Positions 11,224-23,328 of a DNA stretch of 64,000 nt are shown one piece after another. Within the stretch, counting starts at the first letter, position 1. Every line of letters begins with the position of its first letter. The translations under genes and the position numbers were made by a program. The notes below the pieces were generated by a model. It searched no databases. It was not told where the DNA came from and was given only the letters and a program-made list of their open reading frames with translations. This DNA comes from Blastomyces gilchristii SLH14081 (taxonomy: Eukaryota; Ascomycota; Eurotiomycetes; Onygenales; Ajellomycetaceae), in the NCBI RefSeq assembly GCF_000003855.2, contig NW_003101653.1, positions 265,000 through 328,999 on the forward strand. The letters run 5' to 3'.

Positions 11224-13795
11224 CGCGAATGGCTTATGAATGTATTGCACTGCTACTTCTAGCAGGTCCAAAGAGTGTTATGTGATAATCGGTTCAGTTG
11301 TTGTCTGAACAGGAGATTGAGCGGACATGTACTCACGTGATCACATGCCTCCTGCGATCTTACCAAGATCGTTTGGAGTGGTTGAGCGAGCCTATAGTTT
11401 TATGACAATGAGGAGCTTAAACAGCTGAGTCACTTTATATAAGTGAGGTGCCAGAAAAACCATACCTCCACATACGCAATGATGAAAGAGTCACTAAGTT
11501 TTTACACCTAGCTTGAACAGCAGGGCATTCAAAACTACTCCCTGGTCGGGACATCAGCGTTGATTTACTACAGTGCAATGAGATCTAGAGGGGTAAGTGA
11601 TCTTATCTAGGCTCATATTTAGGAAATGAAAAGCTGTGTCTCCAAGCACCCTGCCCAGCAGGACTGGTTTATTTTTCCCTAGCAAAAACTACCCCCTTAC
11701 GGTAGCTTGTCTGGATGCAGATAGGGAGACATTTTCCCGCAGCCATTTACCAAACCACAAGTGGCTTTTCTCGCCCACAGATATGCCAGGTATAGATTTG
11801 TGATCTCCTGCGCTTTCTTCGCCCTAGCCCCATCGTCTGATTGTCACATCTGATTGACATCATCTGTGCCCCTGAAAATCTTGAGCGGAGCAAAAATAAT
11901 CCACCCTACCCCAAAGTGCCTGTATTTGTACAGAGTTTTATTGAAATGCGATCTTATAGACAGTATCTGGATGTATGTACAGCGAGGTAGGGGCCACCGT
12001 GATCTCAGTGGCACAAATGATCTGGCTTGGGCTGAGAGTAGTAATAAATTAATACATGAATAGCTACTCCCTAGCGAGATGGCTCCTAGCGAGATGGATT
12101 TTCTGGTATGAATTTAGCCCAGTTGCGGAGAGTCGGGCAAAATCCAGGAGCAGGATGTTGACGGGAAGGAGGAGAGGATGCGAGGGAAGTATCAGACAGA
12201 ATTCTAGAAAACTCGGTGCCAGTGCCAGGGCCTTCCTAGCCAACTATCCTCACTGTTCACCCTCGCTCCGCAATGCGACAGGTTCGGCTGACATTGTCTG
12301 AGCAAATATTTTTAGCAAACATGACGTAGCGGAGATAGGAACTAGTTTCCAGATCCCAGCATCAGCATCATTCTTGTTTTCGCTGATCTCAGTAGGTGTG
12401 GGGATTTACCTTGCTCTCACACGGCTAGTCGGCTCCGAATAGAGAGTTAGGATTCGCAGGCTTGGTCGCGGAAAGAGTTGGAGATACTGGTCCCTGGAAA
12501 TACACTGGAAAAGAAGTAATGGTTGAAACTGTGTTGAACAATGGTAATCGTCGCTCATGTGACGGGGAGAGCGTCAAATGCTCTTCTAACAGTCAATGAT
12601 TTGCTGTTGTCTAGTCCTTACTCTGTGAGACTTGTTGAATTGAAATCCATTTCTTCAGACGGAGACGCTGTCCGTTTAGGCTGACTTGAAACTAAAACTT
12701 AATTTCCCTCATAGATCAAATAACAGAATTATAGTCTTCTCGAGGGCAATGGTGGCGCGGAATTGCAGAACATGGGCTGGGTAAATCTCCTTTATTTCCT
12801 CAAAGCATAGAGGTCGGAAGTACGGAGTAGAATGGGGGGATTCAAGCATATGTTGAAACCCTAATAAGTACTGTATGTAATGTACATGTACATATATAGT
12901 TCTCTCCATTATTGTTTGATCTTTAAAATGGGATTAGTCCAACAAAAGCCTCATTAACTTGGGCATTACCATGGATCTGGTCGGCTTGGAACAGACATGA
13001 GACTGAAGAGACTGGCAGGGTCAAACACTATTGCTTCCTTTCATCAAACCCGTACAAAGATAGCCCAGTCGGTTGGTTGCAGCCTTGCACGCCCCACCTG
13101 ACGGGGCAGCCCCATTGATGCCATTCTATGCATCCGCCGAGGGATCACGAGAAGAAATTTTGTTTTAGCCTGAGACTCATACATTGTGACTTGCATGTGC
13201 ATCATGTACAGTGTACAACCTATTAGACAGTCTGTCAAGTGAGGTGGGATGAAGCAGATCTGGTTATAATAATTAGGGCAAGCGACCCAAAGTTGGCATA
13301 GTCCTTTGAACTTTTCCGAATCGGCACGTCAGATTGAGCCGCAAAGTTTGTCAGCATTGAACCCGAGACTAACCCGCTTTGGGCAATGTTCCCCATCTAG
13401 ACCATTTTCAGCCTTTCCAACCCAGGCCAACGTCGCCTCGATGCCATCCAACCAACAACTTATCTTCAGCATCCGTTCCCCCTCCCCTGATTCCCTATTC
13501 CCTATTCCTCCTCTCCCGCCTCCTCGTTCGCCGTCCACATCAGTCCAACCATCCCGTATAACACCTAACTTCGCTAAATACAACGATTTCTCTATTATAC
13601 GGCGCATTTCCCCCCGTACGTTCCCCGCTATCTATCCCGCTTGCGAACCGTCAGCTCAAACATCTACCCCGCCCAAGGTCTTTCAAATATCGCAATATAC
13701 ACTTCCTTCCTAAGACGCCTGTTTCCATGCAAAGATTCTAAGATTGAGGACGAGAAACTGCTTTTCAGTCGCTGTTTATTCCGCCATTCGCAGCC
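11224..13795. other. Long gene-free region upstream of MED4 and NCS1
   Basis: About 2.6 kb shared by two divergent genes. Frames of 60-90 codons occur but lack splice support or recognisable domains. A direct 13-base duplication (CTAGCGAGATGG-type) lies near 12,068-12,096. The stretch 13,400-13,790 is pyrimidine-rich and probably includes the NCS1 leader. Confidence 0.45.
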
Positions 13796-14833
13796 ATGGG
13801 GAAATCGTGAGCACCCAGTTCTCCCAGAATGTTTCACAGCGCTTTCCCGCGTCAATTCCTCTTCCCCCCCCCCCCCCCCCCCCACCCAAGACTCCTACCC
13901 CCGTTATCTTCATAGGCTGGTTTACGCCATTTACCGGGGGCTTGCTCCTAGTCGGTTCATTCTGAAATCCCTACATGCACGCAATATGTTTGTCTACGGA
14001 GCGGTGCTGGAGCTCACCCCACCACAAATGATAGGTCTAATATACAAGATACAAGTGCTAACTATTCGATGTTTTGTCATGAAGACAGTCAAAACTCTCC
14101 CCTTCACAACTGGACGAACTGCAGAAAGCAACCCACTTTGATAGAAAGGAATTACAGCAGTGGTACAAAGGTATTCATTCTTGTTCCACAATTAAGCCGC
14201 GAGGACATGGGATGGTTGATATGAAAGGTTCTGTTCGCCTTTCTGCTGACACGTGTAATCATGGTCACTTAGGTTTTCTAAAGGACTGCCCCTCTGGCAC
14301 CTTGACGAAGGAAGAATTCCAAAAGATCTATCGGCAATTCTTCCCTTTTGGAGACCCGTCCTCGTTCGCGAATTACGTTTTTAGAGTCTTCGATTCCGAT
14401 GAGAGCGGCATGATTGATTTCAAAGAGTTCATTTGCGCGTTGTCCATCACCTCTAGAGGAAGAATGGAAGATAAATTGGACTGGGCTTTCCAGTTATATG
14501 ATATAGATGGTGATGGGAAAATAACCTACGAAGAAATGCTGGCTATCGTTGAGGCTATATATAAAATGGTATATGGTTCTTCTTTTGCGTAATACACTCT
14601 TATATGTGTTTATAGCTTTTGAAAATCTAACGGTGCCGGATTGCGTGTTCTAGGTTGGGTCGATGGTTAAACTACCCGAAGACGAAGATACGCCCGAGAA
14701 GCGGGTGAGAAAGATCTTTCGCATGATGGATAAAGATGAGAATGGAAGCTTAGACCTCGCGGAATTCAAAGAGGGAAGCAAGAGAGATGAAACCATCGTC
14801 AGCGCCTTGTCTTTGTATGATGGGCTAGTGTGA
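13796..14833 (+). CDS. NCS1: Neuronal calcium sensor 1 / frequenin homologue
   Basis: Four exons: 13,796-13,806, 14,085-14,170, 14,273-14,568 and 14,654-14,833, giving 191 codons (190 residues, the standard NCS1 length). The first exon is only 11 bases and encodes MGKS, the start of the N-myristoylation signal. Exon 2 continues [12 protein letters not shown]. Calcium-binding loops are visible as [12 protein letters not shown] and [12 protein letters not shown], and in exon 4 as [12 protein letters not shown]. The first EF-hand is degenerate around [12 protein letters not shown], as usual for this family. The protein activates phosphatidylinositol 4-kinase (Pik1) at Golgi or plasma membrane and takes part in calcium tolerance. 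The tiny first exon lies next to a 20-C run in intron 1, so automatic annotation could easily miss the true start. Confidence 0.93.
13864..13883. repeat. Poly(C) tract of 20 bases
   Basis: Uninterrupted C homopolymer within intron 1 of the NCS1 gene, continuing into CACCC. Confidence 0.9.
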
Positions 14834-15322
14834 TTGAGGGGCGACTTCTGCAAGGGGATTCAGTCACCTTGCAATCTGCAATCTGCACACGCATAGACAT
14901 GCCACCATTTAATGCCCAGTCACGGCCAAATGTTGGGTCTATTTTTTTGACTGACTCTCTCCTCTCTCACTTTCAAGGGGCGTGTGAGGGTTTTTTTAAA
15001 GGGTGCTTTTTGGCTAGTTTGTCTGTCTCACGCATGCAGTACGATGCCGTCCAAAGCACCCTTTCATCATCGTATATCCCCGATGCTTACATCTTCAGCC
15101 CCCTGCCGGCTCTACTGCCATTTACTCTTACCCTCCCTACCTCCACACGCTCTCATAGCCGCCCTTTTCTTGATTAACTACCTGATGGATTGCGGGTTCC
15201 TTACTCCATTCCTAGTGGGAAATGTGCCACCTGATTTCAATGCTTTTTAATAATGATATAAAGAAAAAGAGAGATACGAAATTCCTTTTTTTCTTTTGTA
15301 ACTCTTTTGTAACACTTTTTTC

Positions 15323-15363
<41 letters not shown>

Positions 15364-15640
15364 CCCCCCCCACAAACTACAGCATGATAAAAAATTAAGC
15401 CCAATCACTCTGCCACATGTGGAATCTATGCGCTTCCTATCTTGTTTATTCTATGCTCTATATGTTTTACACGTCTTGTCTACCTCAGTGAGCCGTAGTT
15501 TCATCAGGGAAATGATTTTCTTTGCTGTATGTTTCCCTGTGCTTTTCTATCAGTTGCCTTATACTATTTCATTTTCATTCCGTCGATTCCCCCGCACAAC
15601 TCTGTAATCCTGGTGGTCTTCATTTTGAGGTGAGATATGA
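14834..15640. other. Intergenic region with long homopolymer
   Basis: Probable NCS1 3' UTR followed by 39 T at 15,325-15,363 and eight C directly after it. No gene supported. Confidence 0.5.
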
Positions 15641-16260
15641 TCAGAAGAATTACTGATGTATTTTACTTCTTTCAGCCGCCGCTTCTTGTATTTTTCAAAA
15701 ATGGCTAATTCATTGGCTTCACAAACATGCTTTGTTCCATCCTTGCAGTGAGTCTGGTCTATATTCTCAATATATCTTAAGAGTTTCTATTTTGATTCAT
15801 TTCTGTTTCCAGTACTTTTATAACCGTGCATATTCAGTGATGAGGTTTTTGAAAACTATTACACACTTCATTGTAGTGGCAATCACTCCATCAGCATGTG
15901 ATCTTCTATAGAGTCTCTGCACTTCTACAAATCGTTGTATTATGTATGCAAATAATCTCTTCAATAAGCTCTTCAAGTAGAGAACATTGAATTGATAGAT
16001 AAAAGCAGCATAGTTAAGGTCAGAGAATTTTTCATTGAATTCTATGACAGCTTCTATGTATTTTTCAGTCTCTTGAGGTCTTTCAATCGTGTTGAGATAG
16101 ATGATAAATGTGGGAATGATGATGAAAAATTCAGCAGTGTGATTTTGTGTAACACTTACCACTCACTATATAGTGAGTGAGATCATATCTCTCTATATAT
16201 CTCTCTATATATCTCTTCTCTCTATATATTATAGAAAAACCAGCTTTCTCTCTATATATT
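15641..16260. other. AT-rich stretch with a possible decayed element
   Basis: Base composition drops sharply compared with the flanks. A minus-strand frame of about 114 codons (15,818-16,162) is open but matches nothing I recognise. It may be part of an old mobile element associated with the repeats that follow. Two copies of a roughly 40-base unit containing ATTATAGAAAAACCA lie at about 16,220-16,276. Confidence 0.3.
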
Positions 16261-16800
16261 ATAGAAAAACCAACTTTTCTGAGTAAAATGCCCTGTAATG
16301 TGACCTCACATGATATCATGTGCATCTCATCAAATTCATGAACAGCTGGCTCTGCGGCCTGTATAACTCTGATATTAATATTCATTCTTTGCTTTACAGA
16401 TGTCCTCTACTATATTTACATTCTTTATACTCTTCTCTACATTCATTACAACCTATACATTCATTAATATACTCTATTTATTATAGAAAAACCAACTTTT
16501 CCATGTAAAAAACACTGTAATGTGATATCATGTACATTCTATCAAAAAAATATTTGAATGCCCTGACTTATACAGCTCAGATCAATCTTCAAATCTTCAT
16601 TCTTTTTTTCATTCTGCTTCTTTCATACATTCTCTACAGTATTTACATTCTTTATACTCTTCTCTATGTTCATTTTGCCAAATGCTCTGTAACATGATCT
16701 CATGTGATGTCATGTGCACTCCTTTGAATTCAGATGGGATTGAACAGCTGGCTCTGCAGCCTGTACAGCTCTGATTAATCTGATAATGGTGATGGAGATG
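16261..16800. repeat. Three degenerate ~120-235 bp tandem repeat units
   Basis: Units begin near 16,280, 16,500 and 16,680. Each starts with a form of AATGYYCTGTAAYRTGA, then a form of TCATGTGMATYC. Units 1 and 3 share GAACAGCTGGCTCTGC followed by CCTGTA, and unit 2 keeps only a decayed form of that block. Units 1 and 2 also share TACATTCTTTATACTCTTCTC. The differences are mostly transitions, in line with mutation of duplicated DNA. No protein function can be assigned. Confidence 0.6.
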
Positions 16801-16998
16801 ATACAGAATGGAAGAGAGTGATTAGAGTGATAGAGGTGGTCGGGGTGGTAAGAGAGAGGTAGAGGGGTAGAGGTAGAGAGTGGAAGTGGTAGAGGGGGCT
16901 GCGGGGCGGTAGGGGCGGTGGTGGTGGTAAAGGGGGTAGGGGTGGAGGGGGTGGAAGGGGGGGGTAGAGGTAGAGGGTGGAAGTGGTAGGGGGGGCTG
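16800..16998 (+). repeat. G-rich minisatellite
   Basis: Irregular tandem array of GTGGTAGAGGGG-type units with strong purine/G bias on the plus strand, including runs of five to eight G. It contains several closely spaced G-runs that could fold into G-quadruplexes. It directly abuts the degenerate repeats. Confidence 0.7.
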
Positions 16999-17580
16999 CG
17001 CAAGCAGCAAAGCGAGCGTAAGCGAGCGTTTGATGCTTATGTAGAAATAATTATAATTATTAGCAAATCATACAAAGCAGGAAGAACATTTCACCTGCTT
17101 CAGTAATAATAAGATAGGAATGACTATCAAAATGTTGTTGTGATCGTCGCCGAGGTTACCAGGTAGATATTTACGCACTAGTCTTAAAGCAGATTGGTTC
17201 TGTTGTCAAATTTCCAAGTTGGACCATCAAATGCTGAGTCATCTACAATAATGGCACCCAAAGCAGCAAAGTCCTGGCCCAATGCAGCAACATCCGGGGG
17301 CAAAAATCGCGATTTGCAAAACAAACATTAAACAAACAAGACGCGGCACTACTGCCCCTTCCTCTCTTCAACACCTTTCAACATCAACAACGACAACGAA
17401 CGACGACGCTCGCTTCTACTCTCCCCTTCTTCTTGTCGCCTTGCCTCCTCATCAGCGCCCGCTTTCTGCCAGGAGTGCTTGACGCTGCGTCTGGCGCATT
17501 GATATTGCCCTCCGCTTTCGTTCGTTTCTCCCCGCGCGCTGCCATTTGTCGACCTCGACATCCATCTCACTCCGGTGAGG
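16999..17580. promoter_or_regulatory. TOP2 upstream region and leader
   Basis: Sequence between the minisatellite and the TOP2 start. The last 250 bases are pyrimidine-rich with few ATGs and look like a fungal 5' UTR. An upstream ATG near 17,251 opens a short frame (starting MAPKAAKSW) that does not join the TOP2 frame and could be a uORF. No specific factor site is claimed. Confidence 0.4.
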
Positions 17581-20500
17581 ATGGACTCCCCAATAGACTC
17601 CGTTTTCGAGGACGATGGTGCTAGTTCTGATTTCATCCCAGAGGTGCCGGTATGGATTTCTATCCTTACTTGTGGCCGCCTCCTGACCTGACCCCTTTCA
17701 GTAATTTTGAATGGTGTGTATGCCTTGCTAATCCATTCCTATAGAAGTCCAAAGCAAAGGCTCCCAAGAAAGCTGCTACAGCGACCAAGCCCAGAGCCCC
17801 TGCGAAAAAGACGGCTAAAGCCTCTGCTAAGCCGAAAGGTGCAGCTGCCACCAAAAAGAAGGCGAAAGTAGACACCGAGGAAGAACTTTCAGATTACGAT
17901 GAAGCTGGCGGTGACGATGTCGCGTCCTTACTCTCAGCTACTCCCCCAAATGCTGCTGCGAAGGGGAAGAAATCTGGGGGTTCCAAAAAGACATCTAGCA
18001 AGCCCCTGGGGAATGTGGAAAATGAATCGTTCGGAATGGATGGCGCAGCTACCCCAAAGGAGAGCAGTGAGAGGTACCAGAAAGTATGTCGCTGATGTCC
18101 TTTTTTCCCGGCAGGGGCGGTCATGCTAACTTCACAATGTACCTAGCTTACCCAACTAGAACACATCATTAAACGACCAGACACATACATCGGCTCTATC
18201 GAGCGGTCAACGAACCAAATGTGGGTTTACAACTCAGAATCCGAGTCAATGGAGTTTCGAGAAGTTTCGTATGTGCCTGGTCTCTACAAAATATTTGATG
18301 AGATTCTGGTCAACGCTGCCGATAATAGGCACAACGATAAAAACATGGACGAGATTCGGGTCACGGTAAACAGGGAATCTGGCGAAATAAGTGTCTGGAA
18401 CAATGGTCGCGGCATTCCCATTGAGATACACTCGGTACACATTCTCTCCAATGCCCCATACCACTGCCCCCTACTAATGAATCTTGGAATATTTTAGAGA
18501 GAAAAAGTCTACATACCTGAGCTGATTTTCGGTCACCTCCTTACCTCGTCCAACTACAATGACGACCAACAAAAGGTGACTGGTGGGCGTAACGGTTATG
18601 GTGCCAAGCTCTGTAATATCTTCAGCACGGAATTTACTCTCGAAACCGCAGACTCAAAGTTAAAGAAGAAATACAAACAAACATGGACCGACAATATGTC
18701 CAAGATGGGAAAGCCAAAGATAACGGATTGCAAAGGCGATGACTATACCAAGGTTACATTCACTCCAGACTTCAAGAAGTTCGGAATGGACGGGATCGAT
18801 GACGACTTCGAGGCTCTGGTTAAGCGTCGAGTCTATGACCTGGCAGGGACTTGCAAGGTCACAGTTAAATTAAACGGATCGCGCGTCCCCGTCCGCAATT
18901 TCAAACAGTATATGCAAATGTATACTAATGCCATCAAAAAAGAGCGAGGTGAAGAAGCTTGCAGGGACAAATCCGAGATCATCACTGACAACCCAGACCC
19001 CCGATGGGAAATCGGGTTTGCTGTCTCGGATGGTTCGTTTCAGCAGGTTTCATTTGTTAACTCCATTGCGACAACATCAGGCGGCTCCCATGTCAATACA
19101 GTTGCCGACCAGATTTGTAACAAACTTGTGGAGGTGGTTAAAAAGAAGAACAAAACCGGTGCCACCCTTAAACCAGCCCAAATTCGAAATCACATATTTG
19201 TATTTGTGAACTCGCAGATCGTCAACCCTGCGTTTACATCCCAGACTAAGGAACAGTTGACAACGAAGCCGAGCCAGTTTGGCAGCAAATGTGTCTTGTC
19301 GGATGATTTCCTCAAAAAGATCCTGAAAACGCAAGTGATGGAAAATATTATGCATTTCGCTGAGAAGAAGGCTGATCAAATCCTGAAAAAGTCGGACGGC
19401 AATCGACGATCACGCATGAACAACCCGAAACTAACTGATGCGAATAAAGCTGGAACGAAAGACGGACATCACTGTACTCTCATTCTGACTGAAGGAGATT
19501 CTGCAAAGGGACTGGCTATGGCCGGCCGAGCCATTGTTGGACCTGATCTTTTTGGTGTATTCCCTTTGCGCGGAAAACTGCTCAATGTTCGGGACGCCTC
19601 TGTTGATCAGATATCTAAAAATGCAGAAATCCAAAACATCAAAAATTTCCTCGGGCTCCAACACAAGAAAGAATATACCGACACCAAGGGCCTCCGCTAC
19701 GGACATCTCATGATAATGACTGATCAGGATCATGATGGAAGCCATATCAAGGGCCTATTGATCAACTTTTTCCAAGTTGCATTCCCAAGTTTGCTTAAAA
19801 TACCCCAGTTCTTGATCGAATTTATCACACCCATCGTCAAAGTGTGGAAGGGAGATCCGAAGAACCCAACGATATCCAAATCCTTTTTCACAATGCAAGA
19901 ATACGAAACATGGCTAGAGATCCATGGCCACGATAAACGGTGGGAAAAGAAGTACTACAAGGGTTTGGGTACCAGTACGACAGATGACGCCGAAATTTAT
20001 TTCCGTGACTTGGACAGGCATCTGAAGCAATTCCATGTCATGCGGGATCATGAGGCAGAGCTTATAGATCTTGCATTTTCAAAGAAAAAGGCCGATGAGC
20101 GGAAAGAGTGGCTTCGTCAGTTTAAGCCTGGTACTTTCCTAGACCATACGACTGAAGAGATCACCTATACTGATTTCATCAACAAGGAACTTATCCTTTT
20201 CAGTATGGCTGACAACATCCGTTCTATCCCTTCCGTTATTGACGGTTTGAAACCGGGACAACGTAAAGTCCTATATACCTGCTTCAAGCTCAATGTCAAA
20301 AAAGATATGAAAGTAGCCGAGCTCAGTGGTTACGTTCTTGGACTGACTGCCTATCAGCATGGAGATGCGTCGTTACAGCAAACCATTATCGGCCTAGCTC
20401 AGAACTTTGTAGGATCAAACAATATCAACTGCTTGGAGCCAAGTGGAAACTTCGGTTCTCGTTTGCAAGGTGGATCTGACGCTGCTAGCCCACGTTATAT

Positions 20501-23328
20501 CTATACCCGACTTTCACCGTTTGCCAGACGAATATTCCACGAAGCAGATGGGCCTCTGCTGACATATAACGTTGATGATGGCCAGGTAATCGAGCCGGAG
20601 ACTTACTTCCCCGTTGTGCCTATGATTTTGATCAACGGTGCTGACGGCATCGGAACTGGCTGGAGCACTTCCATTCCGAACTACAATCCTGAGGAAATTG
20701 TCGCGAATATAAAGCGTCTCATGGTTGGTGAACCTGTGGTCCCTATGCAGCCTTGGTTCCGAGGGTTTACTGGGGAGGTTGTCTCGATGGGTGGGGAACG
20801 GTACAAATTTAGCGGGAGATTCTCGCAAATTGGAGACAATGAAATCGAAATCACCGAGCTACCCATCCGTTCCTGGACGCAGGACTTTAAAGATCGTCTC
20901 GAGGAAATCATCAAGGCGGAAAAAATCCCCTCGTTCATCAAGGACTACAAGGACTACAATACCCATACCAAAGTCCACTTTGTAATTCAGTTGGATGAGA
21001 AGCACGCAAAGAAGACAATCGCTGAAGGCCTGGAAGAGAAGCTCAAACTAACCAAAACCCTCGCCACTTCAAATCTCGTGGCGTTTGATTCCGAAGGGCG
21101 AATCACCAAGTACGAGTCCCCCGAGCATATCCTTCAAGAATTCTATTCTGTCAGGATTAAGCTATATGAAAAGCGGAAGCAACATCAACTTTCCCAGATG
21201 CAGAAAGATCTGGAGAAACTGAGCAACCAAGCTCGGTTTGTTCAGATGATTATCGACGGGAAGCTTGTTATTTCGAAAAAGCCAAAGGCACAGTTGGTGC
21301 AAGAGCTGAAGGAGAAGGGTTTCAAAGCTATAGCTAAGGTTTCTGACGCTGCCAAGCAAGGCGAAAAGGCACCTGTCGTGAATCGGGACGACGAGGAAAG
21401 TAGCGACAGCGAGGATACGGAGCTTGCCGCTAATTCTTTCGACTATTTGCTTGGTATGCCATTGTGGTCTTTGACCAAGGAAAGAGTGGAAAAGCTTCGT
21501 CGCCAAATTGGAGATAAGGAAATTGAGATTGATACACTTATCAAGCTGTCCAAAGAAGATATCTGGGANNNNNNNNNNNNNNNNNNNNNNNNNNNNNNNN
21601 NNNNNNNNNNNNNNNNNNNNNNNNNNNNNNNNNNNNNNNNNNNNNNNNNNNNNNNNNNNNNNNNNNNNTCATATCTGGAGAGCTGATCTTGATGCTTTCC
21701 TAGAGGAATGGAAATTCCAACTTGAGGACGAAGGTCGCCGTCAAGCTAAGCGTGCGAAGAGTGCCCGTCGCGTATCTACGAAACTCAAGACGGCTACTAA
21801 AGGTGGTAAGAAACGCAAGGCTGCCGATGACGATGATAGTGATTTCGGCCTTCCTAAACCGAAGAAATCTGCCAAATCAACTACTATGAATCGAATAAAG
21901 CCGCAGGGCGACCTTCTTAACTATGTGAGCAGTAATGCGTCTAGGAAACCTAAACCGAGCAGCGACAAGGGTTTTGGTGGTGCCGACGGTGCGAGCGGTT
22001 TGGATGATGAGGATGATTTCGAACCAGAAATCCTCCCAACTAGGAAGCCGAGAGCTGCTTCTTCTAAACCTATGAAGCCTATTGAGCTTGACGGGTTGAG
22101 CGATTTCGACGAATTTGAGCCGAAAGTCAAAGAAACTTCTAGGACGGCATCCCCAAAGCCTGCCGAGCCCCGTGATGTGGATATGGACACAGGGACTGGT
22201 GGACCAAGTGAACCTGATGATATTCAACCGATGCCTGTGCCTCCCAAGAAAACGAAAGCACAACCCTCGAAAGGAAAGCCAGGGAAGTCAGCTGCTGCAC
22301 TTGAAAGCGATTTCGAAGAATCTAAGTCTGCAGCTTTGCCGGAGAAGAAAAGTAAGAAAGCGGCTCCCCCACCTCAGAGGATTCCCCTGAACGATGATGA
22401 TGGCTCAGATGTGGAAATCGTATCGAGAAGGCCCGCACGCCAAGCGAGAACGAATCGCAAACCTATCACGTTCAACAACTCAAGCGAGTCTGACAGCGAC
22501 GATGGTGATGATTTGCTTGGGGATGTCAGCCAGATGGTGAAGGGAATTGGCCGTTCTGCCGACGCATCATCGGAGTGTCGAACTCTTTTTTCCGAACTCT
22601 CACGCCCAGGTACTAGCGCCGGCACTAAACCGGCGACATCGTCATCATCAAAAACTCCCAAAGCCACTAGTAACGATATTTTTGATCCCGATGAAACGGA
22701 CTACTCGAAACTTATTCCTCAGAATTCTCCGAGGAGGTCGCTTCTAGTGAAACCTAAGGATGCTAAATTTTCCAGTGATGAGGGTGAGGGTGCAGGTAGC
22801 GATTCGGACGCGGTCGTCACTTCAAGGTCAGCGGCAGCTGCTAGAGCAAAGCCTAGTACCGCCCCTCGGAAGCCCGCTGCAAAAACAACCAAGTCTACCT
22901 CTACCGCCAGAAAGCCCACTACCAAACCCAAAGCCACCGCTGCGGCCCCAGCCAAGAAAACCGTCCTTTCCCCCGCCGCCAAAGCCTATGCTGCGAAGAA
23001 AGCTAAGTCGCAGAAACTAACAGATTCACTGTCCGATGATGACGGCGGCGATGATATCGATGCGATGGCGAATGACATTCTCGATTCCCCGGTACCAGCT
23101 AGAAAGGGAAAGGGTAAAGGAAAGGGACGGCATGATAGTTTCGATGTGGATGATTCCGAAGATGAGGTGGTTGCTCCAGTGCCAGCACGGACCGCTGGGG
23201 GTCGTCCATCACGTCGGGCAGCCGCGGTAGCAAAGAAACCTACGTACGTAGTTGATGTTGATAGCGATGAGGAAGATGAGGAAGATGATGGCGATGGGTC
23301 GAGTGAAGAGTTTTCTGATATTGATTAG
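17581..23328 (+). CDS. TOP2: DNA topoisomerase II (interrupted by an assembly gap)
   Basis: Exons 17,581-17,649, 17,745-18,083, 18,147-18,434 and 18,498 onward to the stop at 23,326-23,328. A Lys/Ala-rich N-terminal tail precedes the GHKL ATPase domain (EILVNAADN and VTGGRNGYGAKLCN). The Toprim domain has EGDSAKGLAMAGR (about residue 564) and DQDHDGSHIKG (about 641). The cleavage domain has ASPRYIYTRLSPFARR, where the first Tyr (about 899) should be the DNA-linking residue. A long acidic/basic low-complexity C tail follows, as usual in eukaryotic enzymes. The frame changes across the N run only because its length is arbitrary. Joining the matching edges gives about 1,804 residues with nothing obviously missing. 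An essential nuclear enzyme that passes duplexes through double-strand breaks during replication and segregation. Confidence 0.95.
21569..21668. other. 100-N assembly gap inside TOP2
   Basis: Exactly 100 N, the conventional placeholder for a gap of unknown size. The last bases before it and the first bases after it share ATATCTGG, suggesting overlapping contig ends rather than missing sequence. Confidence 0.95.

Noticed and set aside
11271..11271. Upstream start for MED4
   Set aside because: The frame is open but the codon there is TTG; the first ATG is at 11,223.
15818..16162. 114-codon minus-strand gene
   Set aside because: AT-rich surroundings, no recognised domain and no splice context; listed only as a possible decayed element.
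21508..23328. Separate gene starting inside TOP2
   Set aside because: It is the TOP2 C-terminal part; the different frame is due to the arbitrary N count.
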